Shown here: in pieces, positions 32,945-43,717 of the stretch
Layout of the letters: every line of letters begins with the position of its first letter
Position numbering within the stretch: position 1 is the stretch's first letter
NCBI GenBank assembly: GCA_022578965.1
Contig: MU400512.1
Coordinates: forward strand, 62,001 to 126,000
Length of the DNA stretch: 64,000 nucleotides
DNA from: Xylaria sp. FL1777
Taxonomy: Eukaryota > Ascomycota > Sordariomycetes > Xylariales > Xylariaceae
Reading direction: 5' to 3'
The notes under the pieces: model-generated
What the model was told of the DNA's origin: nothing
The model's input: the letters and a program-made list of their open reading frames with translations, nothing else
Database searches by the model: none
Translations under genes and position numbers: made by a program

Positions 32945-33961
32945 CTAGAATCTTCGTGAATTTCGGACTTTGACGGGGCTCTCTCGTTCGACCAACATCT
33001 CAAAGTTGGCATCTCGCCTCTCAGTCGCCTCCCGCAGCTGCCCGCGGAGGCGTTCGAGCTCGGCCCTCGCTGCCTCGACATCGGGCGGCAGGCCGGCAAA
33101 GGCCTTGACCTGGGCGTCGAGGTCTTTCTTTTTGGCTAGGAGATCTAGGTACGCCTCCTCATCCAGTCTCACCTCTTCCACGGTCAAGGGCGGGATGCCG
33201 ACCGTCTTCTCCAGAGCCTCGACGTGGCGGCGTAGCTCGGGGAGCCTGGCGCCTATGTTCTTGATGGCACGCTGGAGCTCGGCGTTCGAGTCTGAGTCTG
33301 CGGGCGGCTGATATTGCGGCCCCTGACGCAGGTCTTCGAGGAAGCCTCTCAGACGCGCTGACTCGTCGTCCAGATACATCTGCAGCAGACCCACGCGGTG
33401 CAGGAGGTGAGACGTCTCGTGCGCGGCACCCTGGAGCTCGACGAAGCGGCGGGCGAGATGGGCGGGGTCAGGGTCCGCGGGGGTGTCCAGTGACAGTGAG
33501 ACGTCGGCCATGGCGTCTAGCGCCGCCAGCCCGTCTTTCGAGAGCCCAGCGTCCAGGGCCTCGAGCAGGTCGTCGGCTAGGAGATCCCCGTGGATCGCGG
33601 CGGCGGCGGCGGCGGTGCCTGGGCGGTGTCGACGGCTCTCCTTCTCTCGTTCTGCGGCGCGCAATTCGTCGAGGGCGGCGGACTCGAGCCGCGCGAGCCG
33701 GTCCCGCTCCTCGTCCGCCTCCTCGTTGGCTGCTATCAGAGCCAACAAGGCCTCGAGGGTCTCTGGGTTGCGCTCGAACGCGGGCGGCGAGGCCGTGGAC
33801 TTGGAGACAGGGCGGCCGTGGGTAATTGCGTCGTCTTGGCGCAGGTGTGCGTATTGGCGTCGCAACCAGGCGTCTACGTAGGCCCAGTCCTTTGCGGTCG
33901 ATGCTGCTGCGCGGGCGATGGACGGGGAGAATATCGCGGCTTGGGGGGCTAGATGGGCCAT
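32945..33961 (-). CDS. HAUS augmin-like complex subunit 1 homologue
   Basis: Predicted component of the augmin complex that recruits gamma-tubulin to spindle microtubules. Single exon, 338 residues, ATG at 33961. Seen: the N-terminal SPSIARAAASTAKDWAYVDAW, followed by FERNPETLEALLALIAANE, which parallels the short helical N-terminus of fungal HAUS1; then long Ala/Leu/Glu-rich coiled coils (about residues 75-110, 195-300) interrupted by a Pro-rich gap near residue 225. The gene is GC-rich, so it throws several large shadow ORFs on both strands that are not genes. Coiled-coil proteins are easily misassigned; the N-terminal block carries most of the weight. Confidence 0.72.
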   Translation of the reverse strand: MAHLAPQAAIFSPSIARAAASTAKDWAYVDAWLRRQYAHLRQDDAITHGRPVSKSTASPPAFERNPETLEALLALIAANEEADEERDRLARLESAALDELRAAEREKESRRHRPGTAAAAAAIHGDLLADDLLEALDAGLSKDGLAALDAMADVSLSLDTPADPDPAHLARRFVELQGAAHETSHLLHRVGLLQMYLDDESARLRGFLEDLRQGPQYQPPADSDSNAELQRAIKNIGARLPELRRHVEALEKTVGIPPLTVEEVRLDEEAYLDLLAKKKDLDAQVKAFAGLPPDVEAARAELERLRGQLREATERRDANFEMLVERESPVKVRNSRRF

Positions 33962-34831
33962 TGTTTTTCTTCCTTTTCACTCTCTTCTTGCTTTTCTTCC
34001 TTCCTCCTTTTCTTTACCCTCCCGTCTGATGCTATTGACCAGAAGGGGTTGTGTCGTGGCTACCACTTCATTCTTAGTGTGTCTATAGTACAATAGGTGA
34101 GGAAATATGTAGTCAACTTTGATGTTGTGTGATCTTGGAACCGACCACGCTACCTACGCGTTAGATACATTGTACAACTATCTTGGTGGATAGAGAGGCC
34201 GGCGGCGATCGGCGGTGAGACACGGAGAGACGCTGTACTTATCCAGGGACTCCTACAGTACCTAGGTATAGCAGGGGGGGCCTGCACCAATCCTCGATGT
34301 CACCGGCGGAGCCCCACAATAGATGCCGAGTCTCCATAAACGTGGGGTAAAGTTGTGAGAGTACGTACCTAACCAGTAGGTACCTTAGTGGACAGGTACT
34401 TGGTGTAGGTACATTATAAAAGTGGCCAGTTGGTCAATACAACTAACCCCAGTTCTTGTTATATGGGTACTCCCGCAACATGCGAACCGTCTACCCGTTT
34501 CCATGTCATTTGCTATCACTTTTTAACTCTCCCCATATCCAACTTTCTCCCCATATCCAACTTTCTCCCCAGGCCACGTCGATGCCACTGTTCTACGTAG
34601 TACACCTTTTAATTCCTACTTACCCATCTACTTACACTCTGTACTTTTCCAATATTTATCCTGCATCATTCTTCTACTCTTCTACTCTTCTACTCTTCTA
34701 CTCTTCTACTCTTCTACTCTCCTCCTCACTTGACCTCCCCGCTCCACAGGAGGAACTCAACTAATGCCCACGCCGTCGTGGTCGTCGACGCATCCGCATT
34801 GCTGTTGACCGAGGCTTCAATCGCTCTCGCA
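33962..34831. promoter_or_regulatory. Divergent promoter of the HAUS1-like and P58IPK-like genes
   Basis: A TATA box (TATAAAAG) at 34415-34422 faces the P58IPK-like gene. An 18-bp direct duplication (CTCCCCATATCCAACTTT) lies at about 34528-34563, and six tandem TTCTACTC units at 34672-34719 form a pyrimidine-rich leader. Polypyrimidine tracts also precede the HAUS1-like start. No other gene is seen. Confidence 0.5.
34672..34719 (+). repeat. Six perfect 8-bp tandem repeats (TTCTACTC)
   Basis: Six uninterrupted copies lie about 110 nt upstream of the P58IPK-like start, in the predicted 5' leader. Pyrimidine-rich leaders are common in fungal genes; the repeat could vary between strains. Confidence 0.85.
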
Positions 34832-36490
34832 ATGATGGTCCCTCTGTCCACCTTGGCTCTCGCAGCCAGCATCCTGTCGACGTCGGGCCTCGTCAACGCC
34901 CTGTCTGCTTCCGATATACCCTCCGACACGCCCATATCGTCGCTCCTGTCGTCCGCCCAGACTCACATGGCCAGGGGCGAGACCAACGAAGCCCTCATGT
35001 ACTACGATGCCGCTATCGCGAGAGATCCCTCCGACTACTTGACCTTCTTTAAACGCGCCACCACCTACCTCTCCATTGGTCGCACGTCGCAGGCCACCTC
35101 CGACTTCAACAAGGTTCTCGAACTGCGGCCTGGCTTCGAGGGCGCACATCTGCAGCTCGGGAAGCTCAAGGCGAAGGCCGCCGACTGGGATGGCGCGCAG
35201 GAGCAGTACCTGCTGGCTAAGCAGAAGACCGACTCCCCCGACTTTGAGAAGCTCGTCGAGGCACAGGGCGCTGCGAGGCTGGCCGAAGCCGCTGCTGCTG
35301 CCGGGAACTGGGAGGAGTGCGTCGGGCAGGCTGGCGAGGCCATCTTCGTGGCGAGCCGGGCCGCTCACCTTCGAGAGCTGCGCGCGCGGTGTCGCTTCGA
35401 GCGGGGGGAGGTCGAGGAGGGTATGAGCGACCTGCACCACCTTCTACAGATGCGGCCTGGCGATACCACACCACACCTCAAGATCTCGGCCACGACATTC
35501 TACGGCCTGGGGGACATGAACCAAGGGTTAGCGCAGATCAAAAAGTGTCTGCATTCTGACCCCGACTCCAAGATCTGCAAGAAGTTGATGAAGCAAGAAA
35601 AAAGCGTGGAGAAGGCATGGACCAAGGTGAACAAGGCATTGGAGAAGAAGCAGCCCATGTCGGCCGTCAGACTATTGGTTCCCTCGGGTGAAGAGAAGGG
35701 TTTAATTGACGAGCTCAAGGAGCAAATCACTGAGCTAAAAAAGGATGGCATCATTCCAGAAAAGGCACCTAGCGCCTTGCTGACACAATTGGTTGAGGCT
35801 GCTTGCCAAGCTTATTACGATGTTAGTATCTACCCCTACCTATTCGAGCAGCAAGACAACGGTACAGCTAACTCTCTCCCATAGACCAATAGCAAGAAAG
35901 CGAGCACATATTGTCCTGAAGCCTTGCAACTAGACGAGAACTCGCTATACGGTCTATTATACAAGGCAAAATCACAGCTAGAGGCCGATGACTTCGAGCC
36001 TTGTATAGCCACACTGAAGAAGGCATCCGAAATCAGGCCAGACAAGAACAACATCATCAACCCGTTGATGCAGAAGGCCCAGGTAGCGCTGAAGCGTAGC
36101 AAGACGAAGGACTACTATAAAATCTTGGGGGTGCCGCAAGATGCTGACGAGCGCCAGATCAAGTCGGCCTACCGTAAGGCGTCGAAGGTGCACCACCCGG
36201 ACAAGGCCCTCAAGCAAGGTCTGACCAAGGAAGAGGCCGAGAAAAAGATGGCGGGCATAAATGAGGCGTACGAGGTGCTCAGCAACCCAGAGCTCCGCGA
36301 GCGTTTCGACCGCGGCGACGACCCCAACTCCCACGAGCAGCAGAACCCCTTCCAGGGCAGCCCCTTCGGTGGTGGCCACCCTTTCATGTTCCAGCAGGGT
36401 GGCCAGCAGTTCCAATTCAAGTTCGGGTCTGGTGGTGGTGGTGGCGGCGGCGGCGGCGGCGGGGGGTTCCCTCACGGTTTCCCTTTCTAA
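34832..36490 (+). CDS. ER-luminal TPR/J-domain co-chaperone (DNAJC3/P58IPK-like)
   Basis: Co-chaperone that hands unfolded clients to BiP in the ER. Exons 34832..35821 and 35885..36490 give 531 residues. I start at the ATG pair 34832/34835 because it opens a clean signal peptide (MMVPLSTLALAASILSTSG); the open frame extends upstream only from a TTG. Seen: TPR repeats from about residue 35 to 395 (for example GETNEALMYYDAAIARDPSD and ATSDFNKVLELRPGF), then a J domain (about residues 406-475) with DYYKILGVPQDADERQIK and the HPD motif in HHPDKAL, then a Gly-rich C-terminal tail with a run of twelve Gly before FPHGFPF. There is no HDEL/KDEL-type ending. The 63-nt intron joins ACQAYYD|TNSKKAST. 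The neighbouring TATA box fits a stress-inducible gene. Confidence 0.92.
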
Positions 36491-38236
36491 AGGAACAATG
36501 AGAAAGCTGTGGAAATCAATAATAAACACTTGTTTGTTGTACTCCTTTTGCATTGTAGCGGGATAGGGGCTAGGAGACGGAGTTTAAGGTATTTGCAACG
36601 GCCGTTATTCAAGCTGTCATCTTCATTTATTATTCTTACATAAGTACCGAAGCATCAGCTTCGTTGGTTCTCCGAGTTGTACCATACTTTCTTCCCTCTA
36701 TGCTTTACTTGGGCTAAATAGGGAGGGATAGATCGCCAGTTGATAAGAGTGAATAAACCTGCATGCTTTCATGTGTTCCTGCTATGCTTTTAGTACAAGC
36801 TTTTTTCCTGATTGGTTTTGGCCTAGAGGCTCTAGGTACAAAAGGTATTCATACATGCCTTGAAATACCTACCTATAGGGGAGGGGTCCGTTTTAGGTCA
36901 CTCTGTTACATGAGTGGTGCAAGTGTTGTATTTTTGGTTCAGAATAGCTCGTCTAACATTCAACACCTTTTCAAGCTGTACACTGTTGTTTTAACAGCAA
37001 TATTAAATAATAAAAAGATGTTATAACTAGCAATATTATAAGTCTGTAAAAAAATAAATAAAAAAAAGACTGTTCGAAATTTATAGCAAAAAGACAGCAA
37101 TTATAAGCCACTATATTGCTAGAACAGCTAGCTATAACGCATGTACCACCATACCAGAAAATCCGGCAGAGTAACCAAAGAAAAACGCAAGTTCCAGCAT
37201 GTCCCAAAAAGGGGTCCGCACCGGTAGGTAGGTAGAATAGATACATCTTCCCCCATGTATACATGATGTTGATAGAGCATCACTACAGATGTGTGTAGAC
37301 TACCTAGGTACCTCATTTTACACTTTACTAAATACTCACACCACACAATAGTGAAAATAAGCTTTGGTTAGTTGATCACATCATGACAATATCGAGGCGC
37401 ACAAACCGAGATAAAGACAGCAGTGATGGCGACAGACAATAACAATAGCAACAACAGATGTCAAGTTTTTGTCTATATGTACAAGAACACCTCCATGCAA
37501 GGTTATGAATTTGAAAAGGGCATCGTTTTCACTCCGTAACCAACCTACCAACCAACCAACCAAGCCAGTAGATATCAACAGCTTGTTTCTATCGTCAGCG
37601 CCAAAAGGAGAAAATGTTTTGCCGAGTTTGATAAGATAGAGAAAGATGGCGAGGGAGCAAGAGATGAGGTGGGGGAAAGAGGGCGAAATGAAAAGAGGTT
37701 CGTCTTTGACCTCTCCAAACACTCCCTTTCTCTCATCTTCCTCTATCTCATTATTCCCGTCCTTTTGATCAACCTTTAAATCTGTTTTTTTTTTCAATCC
37801 GTGCCCAAGTTAAGGGCGAGAATTGCCAGGACAGGGGGGGAAGGATGGAAGGGAGGGTTCTTATGTACAAGTCAGGGGTTTTCGTGACGTCTACAAGATG
37901 GGTTCAAAGGCCGTTTTGTTTGGTTTCTCATAGTTCATGACACGAGATTATTAGCGTCAGGCCGGCTGGGCCGGAAACTAGGATGGGTAGGTAAGATGTG
38001 GTTTAATTTGTCGGGCTGCCAAGATATTGAGCCACCCCGCCCGCTTTCGAATTGCCCGAGCACAGCCCGAACATGGCACCTGGATAATGTGCGAGCTTCT
38101 CGGTTTCCGGTTGCGTGGTTCGGCTTCGCCCATAGGACCGGCCCTTCGGAGTAAGTGGTCGGTCGGACTTCAAGGTTGGAAACCAAAAGAAGCCTAGCGT
38201 TGTCATTCTCGGACTGAATTAGCTGCCCGTGGTAGA
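36491..38236. other. 1.7-kb convergent intergenic region with an AT-rich island
   Basis: The 3' regions of the P58IPK-like and mitoferrin genes meet here. Around 36.95-37.13 kb the DNA is very AT-rich, with an inverted repeat (listed separately). A TACCTAGGTA lies at 37301-37310. The ORF at 37381-37797 (minus) is low in family features and I do not consider it a gene. Confidence 0.4.
37020..37138. repeat. Imperfect inverted repeat in an AT-rich island (possible transposon remnant)
   Basis: GTTATA followed by CTAGCAATAT on the left (37020-37036) is mirrored by ATATTGCTAG (37113-37122) and TATAAC (37133-37138) on the right, with an extra segment in the right arm. The interior is AT-rich. No clear target-site duplication is visible. 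It may be a decayed miniature element or a chance structure. Confidence 0.3.
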
Positions 38237-39731
38237 TCATGCAGATGTATTTGTGCGAATGAAGTATGCCCTGGCACGTCGCTGTTAGCCAAAAACAAGC
38301 CAATCACATTCTTCTCTCACCCCCGCCGGCCGGCTTCGGAAGTCAGGGGGCTGTGCTTACTTGGACGCCTCATACGCTGACCAGCATATCGCGGTACTCG
38401 GCATGGTTGTGACGACTCTCGGCCGAACACCCTTGAAGAATCCACGCAATCCCTCCCTCTGGTACAACAGCTTGCAGCCTGCCATGAAACTGTTCACGGA
38501 CCGCAGCTCGGGGTCGGTGGCTGTCCCTCGGGTCTGTAGCATTGTCTTGATGACATCCATAGGCGTGGTTAGGGCCGCGGCGAAACCACCAGCCACCGCG
38601 CCGGCTGTACAATGCGTAAATGGATCATACGTCTTGTTGGGATTCATGGCAGTCGATATGGATTCGTAGGCAAGGAATTGGAGAGCGGTAAAGGGGACTG
38701 TCATGGATAAGGTAGTCGGATAGGAGATGTAGAAGGCGGAGAGACCTTCAGTCCTATAAACGTATCTCGCGCAATCGGTCATAGACCGATACATCTTACT
38801 CGAGTTCTGTATTTGCATACGCTGCTTGATAACTGCGACGGTGAATTAGAGAAAGGGGCATCAACCCGCCGATGCGTAACGGCACTGTTGGGCGTAACCA
38901 ACATACCGTCGAAAGGGTTCATCAGCGCGTCGCTGGCAATCGTCGCACAAGCTCCGCTCGTCGCTGGGGGAGGGGGGAGGCATGAGTATCAGTAGTTCTC
39001 TCTCATCGGAGCGCAAGGGGGCCGTACCAGCTGCTAGTGGATGATGTGTGCCGGCTTTGTTACCGCCCATTAGGTGCTTGACGGCCTCGTAGGTAGCGAA
39101 GTAGACAGCGTGCGCGGGGCCTACGCAATACACTTTTTATCAGAATCGAGAGGCCACTCGGGACATAGTCATGATAATGATGGCCCATACCAGCTCCAAC
39201 AACAACGCTCGACATGCCTCTCCATAGATTCATGAAGCCCTCGCCACTTGCTATGCGCATCGTACTCTGGATCATGCCCTTGTAGACCGTGCCAGCAGAA
39301 GGATTTACGATTTGCATTCGCGTCTGCACGTTCACGTCATATCAGCTCGTGGTCGCAATGGGGTTATTTGGGTTGTCGTGCAGAGATATCACACCTTTAT
39401 AGCGTCGATAGGGTACATGACAGTGTGTTCCTAAGCAGATGTTTAGCTCATGTAGGGCACTCGGCACAGTCGCTGCAGCACAGTCACTGCAGCACAGTAG
39501 CTACACCTCTGCAGGGTCATCATACCGCTATGCCGGCAAAGGCACCGGCGGCCATGTTCTGGACAAGGGAGAAGTTGGGCGGCAGAGCTTCATAGCTATC
39601 GAAAGGAGACGAAATCAGTCAGTCAATCCGTCAGTCGGGGCGCCCGTGCATAGAGAAACCTAGGCGTGGAAATGGCGCTGGCGAGAGACGTACTCATAGT
39701 CCTCGATCGGCTCGGCAGTAGGCTGGGCCAT
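38237..39731 (-). CDS. Mitoferrin (MRS3/MRS4-type mitochondrial iron carrier)
   Basis: Inner-membrane carrier delivering iron for haem and Fe-S synthesis. Eight exons (39694..39731, 39526..39595, 39395..39430, 39191..39323, 39028..39120, 38907..38963, 38361..38832, 38237..38270) give 310 residues, all phases consistent. Seen: EALPPNFSLVQNMAAGAFAGIA, the first carrier signature in MYPIDAIKTRMQ, GPAHAVYFATYEAVKH (typical of mitoferrins), the second signature MNPFDVIKQRMQ, and the third TTPMDVIKTMLQTRG, ending PSTAICWSAYEASK|AYFIRTNTSA. The last exon is only 34 nt; without that splice the frame stops immediately after EASK, because the GTAAGC donor supplies TAA. ATG 39731 has an excellent context and no other ATG lies within 300 nt upstream. 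A GATA/SreA-like site and a CCAAT box lie upstream. Confidence 0.94.
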
Positions 39732-40832
39732 CTTGGCCACAGCTGTCGGGCCCTCGCCGAAGGTCTGGGGTTGAAGCGCCAGGGTTGCGTTGGTGAGGGG
39801 GAATGGCGTCGTCGCCGAGAGTGGAAGAAGAGCCGATACCAACTACTCTCGCCGAGTGCGAGTCGGTCAGTTGGCTGCTGGATGCGGTTGGACGTCGGCG
39901 GGATCGATCTCTCTCCCTCTCTTTCTCGAGGCCGTGCAGCGGATATAAATATAGTCGAGGTGTCGAGCCAGTTAGAGGGGAGGAAGGGGAGGAAGGGGAG
40001 GAGGAAGACGACAAAGGACTGTCGACGTCAGAAGCGGTCGCCTTCGCAGTCGAAAATGCCTCTATTCGCAGCTTCAAAGATAACCGGAGAAGACGGCAGC
40101 GCACAATCGAGTTCGAGACGTCACCCTATCTCCGAGCGAGAGCGATGATGACGGGCGCGAAAAAAAAAACCTTGTCCAATCTACTACGTAGTAGACCGTG
40201 TTCAACAGCCCTAGGCACGGAAAGTATGCACGTACTGTAGATAGGTAGGTGTCGATTGATTGATTTGATCTGATAAGTTTTTGGCGCTAGCTACCATTCC
40301 GGCATAGCGCAAATCAGCTAACGAGCGCTGACCTGCTAGCCGAAGTGCGCTGGAAAGTCCCCTCCCACGCCGCTAAGTACCTAGGGTATTCTTAGGTAGA
40401 CACTGCGGCTGCTACACCGACCCGCCGGTATCGCAGCCAACAGACACCGTACTGTATCTCCGCACTTTTCTTCCGCCAAGCCTCCACGCTTCTTGCCTCG
40501 GTCAAGAGCAAGGTGGGCCAGCATATCGATAGCCGGCCTTGCCTGCTCATCACGTCGACTCCAATTAGGACAGGTACAAAGTATCATGTAGGAAATCGCA
40601 GACTGCGTTGTAGGAACAAAAGCATTCGACCAACTAGAAAAGGGACAAAAAGGAGAGCTATGTTCAATTAACGGCAAAACGCCCTGAAGTCTAATGCCCC
40701 GTGTAGAGTACTAGGTAGTGGTATCACGATATGCGAGAGAAAAACATGCACTGAACGCCGAGAATCCATACCGAGCACTGCCGCCCAACCATTCCAAAAA
40801 CCCAAATATCAGTGTCTTCGCTCTTGTCATGC
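39732..40832. promoter_or_regulatory. Promoter region of the mitoferrin gene (and 3' flank of atg9)
   Basis: Only the mitoferrin gene starts here. On the mitoferrin strand a TATA-like element lies at about 39943-39953; (GGGGAGGAA)-type purine repeats lie at about 39977-40003; CCAAT is at 40176-40180, a 14-bp perfect palindrome CTACTACGTAGTAG at 40181-40194, and ATCTGATAA at 40268-40276. No further gene is seen. Confidence 0.5.
40268..40276 (+). promoter_or_regulatory. GATA site matching the SreA iron-regulator consensus ATCWGATAA
   Basis: The nonamer ATCTGATAA is a perfect match to the ATCWGATAA motif known for the fungal iron repressor SreA. It lies about 540 nt upstream of the mitoferrin start, with a CCAAT box (40176-40180) about 90 bp nearer the gene. 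Mitoferrin is an established iron-responsive gene in Aspergillus. The match is sequence-level only. Confidence 0.5.
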
Positions 40833-43717
40833 TCACATGACGCCTCTATGATTCATATGAGCCTGCTGGAACTGCTTCAACATCGTGACCACTCCAGGTC
40901 CATCGTCTTCGTCGTTCGCACCGCTGTTCTCCCTGCTCAGTCCTTTATTAGGCGACCCTTCCCATGTTGATTCGCCCAGACGTGCAACACTCTCCTCAAT
41001 GTCGCCGTCATCCGTATACGTTGTGGCCTGCCGGTGCAGTGTGCCCGCCCCGCCTCCAATCCTCTCCTCGGATGGCTCTTCGACAATGCCTCTATCGCCC
41101 TGGTACGGTCCTCGTTGAGAACGTGCCCTTGGGGGTGTTCGTCCGACGATTATCGACGATGAGGGCTGATTGTGTGGGTCCAGCAACATCGAGGCCATCG
41201 GAGATGGCGCTACAGCGGGCCCGAACCTAGGTGTTCGTCCAGGGTGTTGAGCGCCCAGAGGTGCCCGAGTTCTCGCTGCTTCGTTGCGCCCCATGCGGGA
41301 TGCGCGCATATCTGCCGCTAACGTCGGTGAAGTGAGACCCGGGAATGCGGGAGGTGGGTGGAACTGATGTCTTCCAGCCGGTCCAAGTGGGTGAGCGCCT
41401 GGAAGTCCACTTCGAGGGTTATAGACATAATTGTCTAAAAATCCATGCATTGAAGCTTGCATCTTGCCATGCTTTGTTGCGTAGTAGTCCTCACGAGCAT
41501 CAGGAACGTTGTTATGCTGGGGGCGCGTGCCGCGTGCATCTCTCTGGAAATCAAAGACAGCGAACGAGCACACATAACCAAGCCCGTCGACATGGATTGT
41601 GAACTCACGGAAGAAATCCACGATCTGGTCACTGCATTTCGGCAGAGCGAAAAAGAGTATCAGGGGTGTCACCAAAACCCCCAGGATCTCCTCGAGAAAG
41701 ATGACAATCCTGGGTTTGTAGAGCTCCGCAAATTCAGTCTTGACATCAAAACTGTGTAACCGACCCTTCCATTGATCCGGTTCGTAATGCGTGAATTCGA
41801 TGACATTCTTCATCGCATATTCCGGATCAAAAACATCGTTTTCCTCCGAAATCATACCTCTGGCGACGGCCCATATAGTAGTCAAGATGGCAACGAAGGC
41901 GAAGGCATTCATCCCAGGGAAAATCTCAAAGTCTACGAACATCTCAGGATCTGAAAAGCCGACAATAGCAATAACAGCTATCAAGGCGCCAACAAAGAAC
42001 TGGACGGTCCGGGCCGCCGACTCCGTTTTCTTCTTAGGGAATTGGTCCACGTAGTGCTTAGCAAAGGGATATGACATATTCAGGCGTTCTTCGAATAGAT
42101 GCGGTAGCTCATTGAACTCTCGAAATTTCCATCTTGCGAGAGGTGTATATTGCCGAGCTCCAATAGAAGACGTGTTGGTTTTGAACTCCTATAGACGTGT
42201 TAGCATATGACTATTTTTCTTTGTCATATATAGCTTACATTATAATATGTGAAGATAAAGTCAACTAACAAGCCACAAGCCACGAACGGCGCGAATATGA
42301 GATTCATTAAAGCCGCGAAACTGAACCTTGTCTGCATTTCCCGACTGAGCTGACCACGGTGATCAGATTTGAGCACACGTTGGTGAACTTGGCCTCCTTC
42401 GTTAAAGATGAGGTCCAGCACTCCAAACTGTACAGTCCACTCCAATGATTTCGAGAAAAGCTGCCTGTTGTTCAGAAAAGGGATAGGGACCATGAGATTT
42501 AGGACGTCCTTGTTGAAGAGCGCAATAATATAGTTCTCCCTTCTCATCAACCTATTTGCTATGTCATGAGCGTCTAATCTCTCCTTGGATTGACTTGCCA
42601 CGTGAGAACCGAGTTGTCTAGAAAGAAATCTGCGCTGGGACGGTGTAATATTGGTAGCCGTCTTGACATTCTGGTCCCGGAGACTAGTGATTTTGGAGAC
42701 AACATCTTGCCATGAGACGGTCTGCATGTCTTCCTCAGGAATCTCCAGGAGATAAAGGTAAAAATCACGGATATGCAGGAGCCGCGGCATATCCAGTATC
42801 CACTGGATCGACTTCCATACAAAGTAAAAGCTACAAAGCCACAGGCTCAGATTCCAGAGACCCCACATATTCTTAGTACATTGAGGTATCAGGATCTGAG
42901 ACAGACTCTTGCTCTGCCTGATCTTCCTATAGTCTATACACTGGGTTAGAAGTGTTAGGAGGCTCACGACGAAAGCAACCTTCCTGCGATAGATCAGCTT
43001 TCGGGTTTCACAACACGTTCTAGTTGGGGAGACATACAGTAGATGTAATATCCTCTCGAGGACAATACACCACAGGCCAGCGCCTAGGTAATAGTCGTAT
43101 ACATCCCGAATAAATACATCAAGGTTAGAGACGTTAGCCCATCTAAACATGGCCTTATCCTTGGGACTGGCGGTAAACCCAGGTCGTCTGATAGGGAGAC
43201 CTGTAGAGTTGTTGTGCCCGGCAATCGGACTATATTCATCATCTTGATGTAACCTCTGGTGTGCTTGTGCAGTCTCCCACTGCGCTTGTATCCTTCTCCT
43301 ATTGGGGTGCACACCACTGCTGCCTGAAGGGCGTGACTGACGAGGACTCGATGCCGAAGCCTTAGGTATGGAGTGACCCTCACTAGGGTCCTCAACCAAC
43401 AACGACGCAGGAACGTCGTTGTCGCCGTCATCCTCGTTCAGAAGCCACCGCGATTCCGGATGCTGGCCATCACTCGGAGGAGCGCCATCTCGTACACCCC
43501 TAGCTGGTTCTACAGGGCTCCTAGTAGAGATGCGGCTGTCGGCGAGGCCAAGACGTTCGGCATGATCGAGATCATCGTTGTGAAAGTTGTGAGCCAAATT
43601 CTCCTCGTCCAAATCTGAAGCGGCTCGGTGATCGAGGTCGGGATCGTCTCGCAATTGGCGGTAGAGGGGCCGATGGTCCTTGCTGGGTACAAGGCGGGAG
43701 AAGAGATCGCGAGGCAT
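40833..43717 (-). CDS. atg9: ATG9, autophagy lipid scramblase
   Basis: Multispanning membrane protein of autophagy vesicles that supplies and scrambles lipids at the phagophore. Exons 42239..43717 and 40833..42188 give 944 residues, joined at FTYYN|EFKTNTSS across a 50-nt intron. Seen: a hydrophilic acidic N-terminus (about 185 residues), RWANVSNLDVFIRDVYDYYL, SLSQILIPQCTKNMWGLWNL, EEDMQTVSWQDVV, RLMRRENYIIALFNKDVLNL, LEWTVQFGVLDLIFNEGG, NMSYPFAKHYVDQFPKKKTE, DPEYAMKNVIEFTHYEPDQW, and FREFTIHVDGLGYVCSFAVF. A variable C-terminal tail of roughly 250 residues rich in Ser/Pro/Gly follows. Length and order are as in other filamentous fungi. It is divergent from cog6. Confidence 0.96.

Noticed and set aside
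33468..33980. Large overlapping ORFs on both strands over the HAUS1-like gene
   Set aside because: They are shadows of a GC-rich coding sequence, with Arg/Pro/Ser-biased composition and no motifs.
34285..34303. ERSE-like arrangement (CCAAT, nine bases, CACCG) upstream of the P58IPK-like gene
   Set aside because: The second half should be CCACG; the match is imperfect, so I do not call an ER-stress element.
34817..35440. 207-residue minus-strand ORF over the P58IPK-like gene
   Set aside because: Antisense shadow; the plus-strand TPR frame is conserved and explains the sequence.
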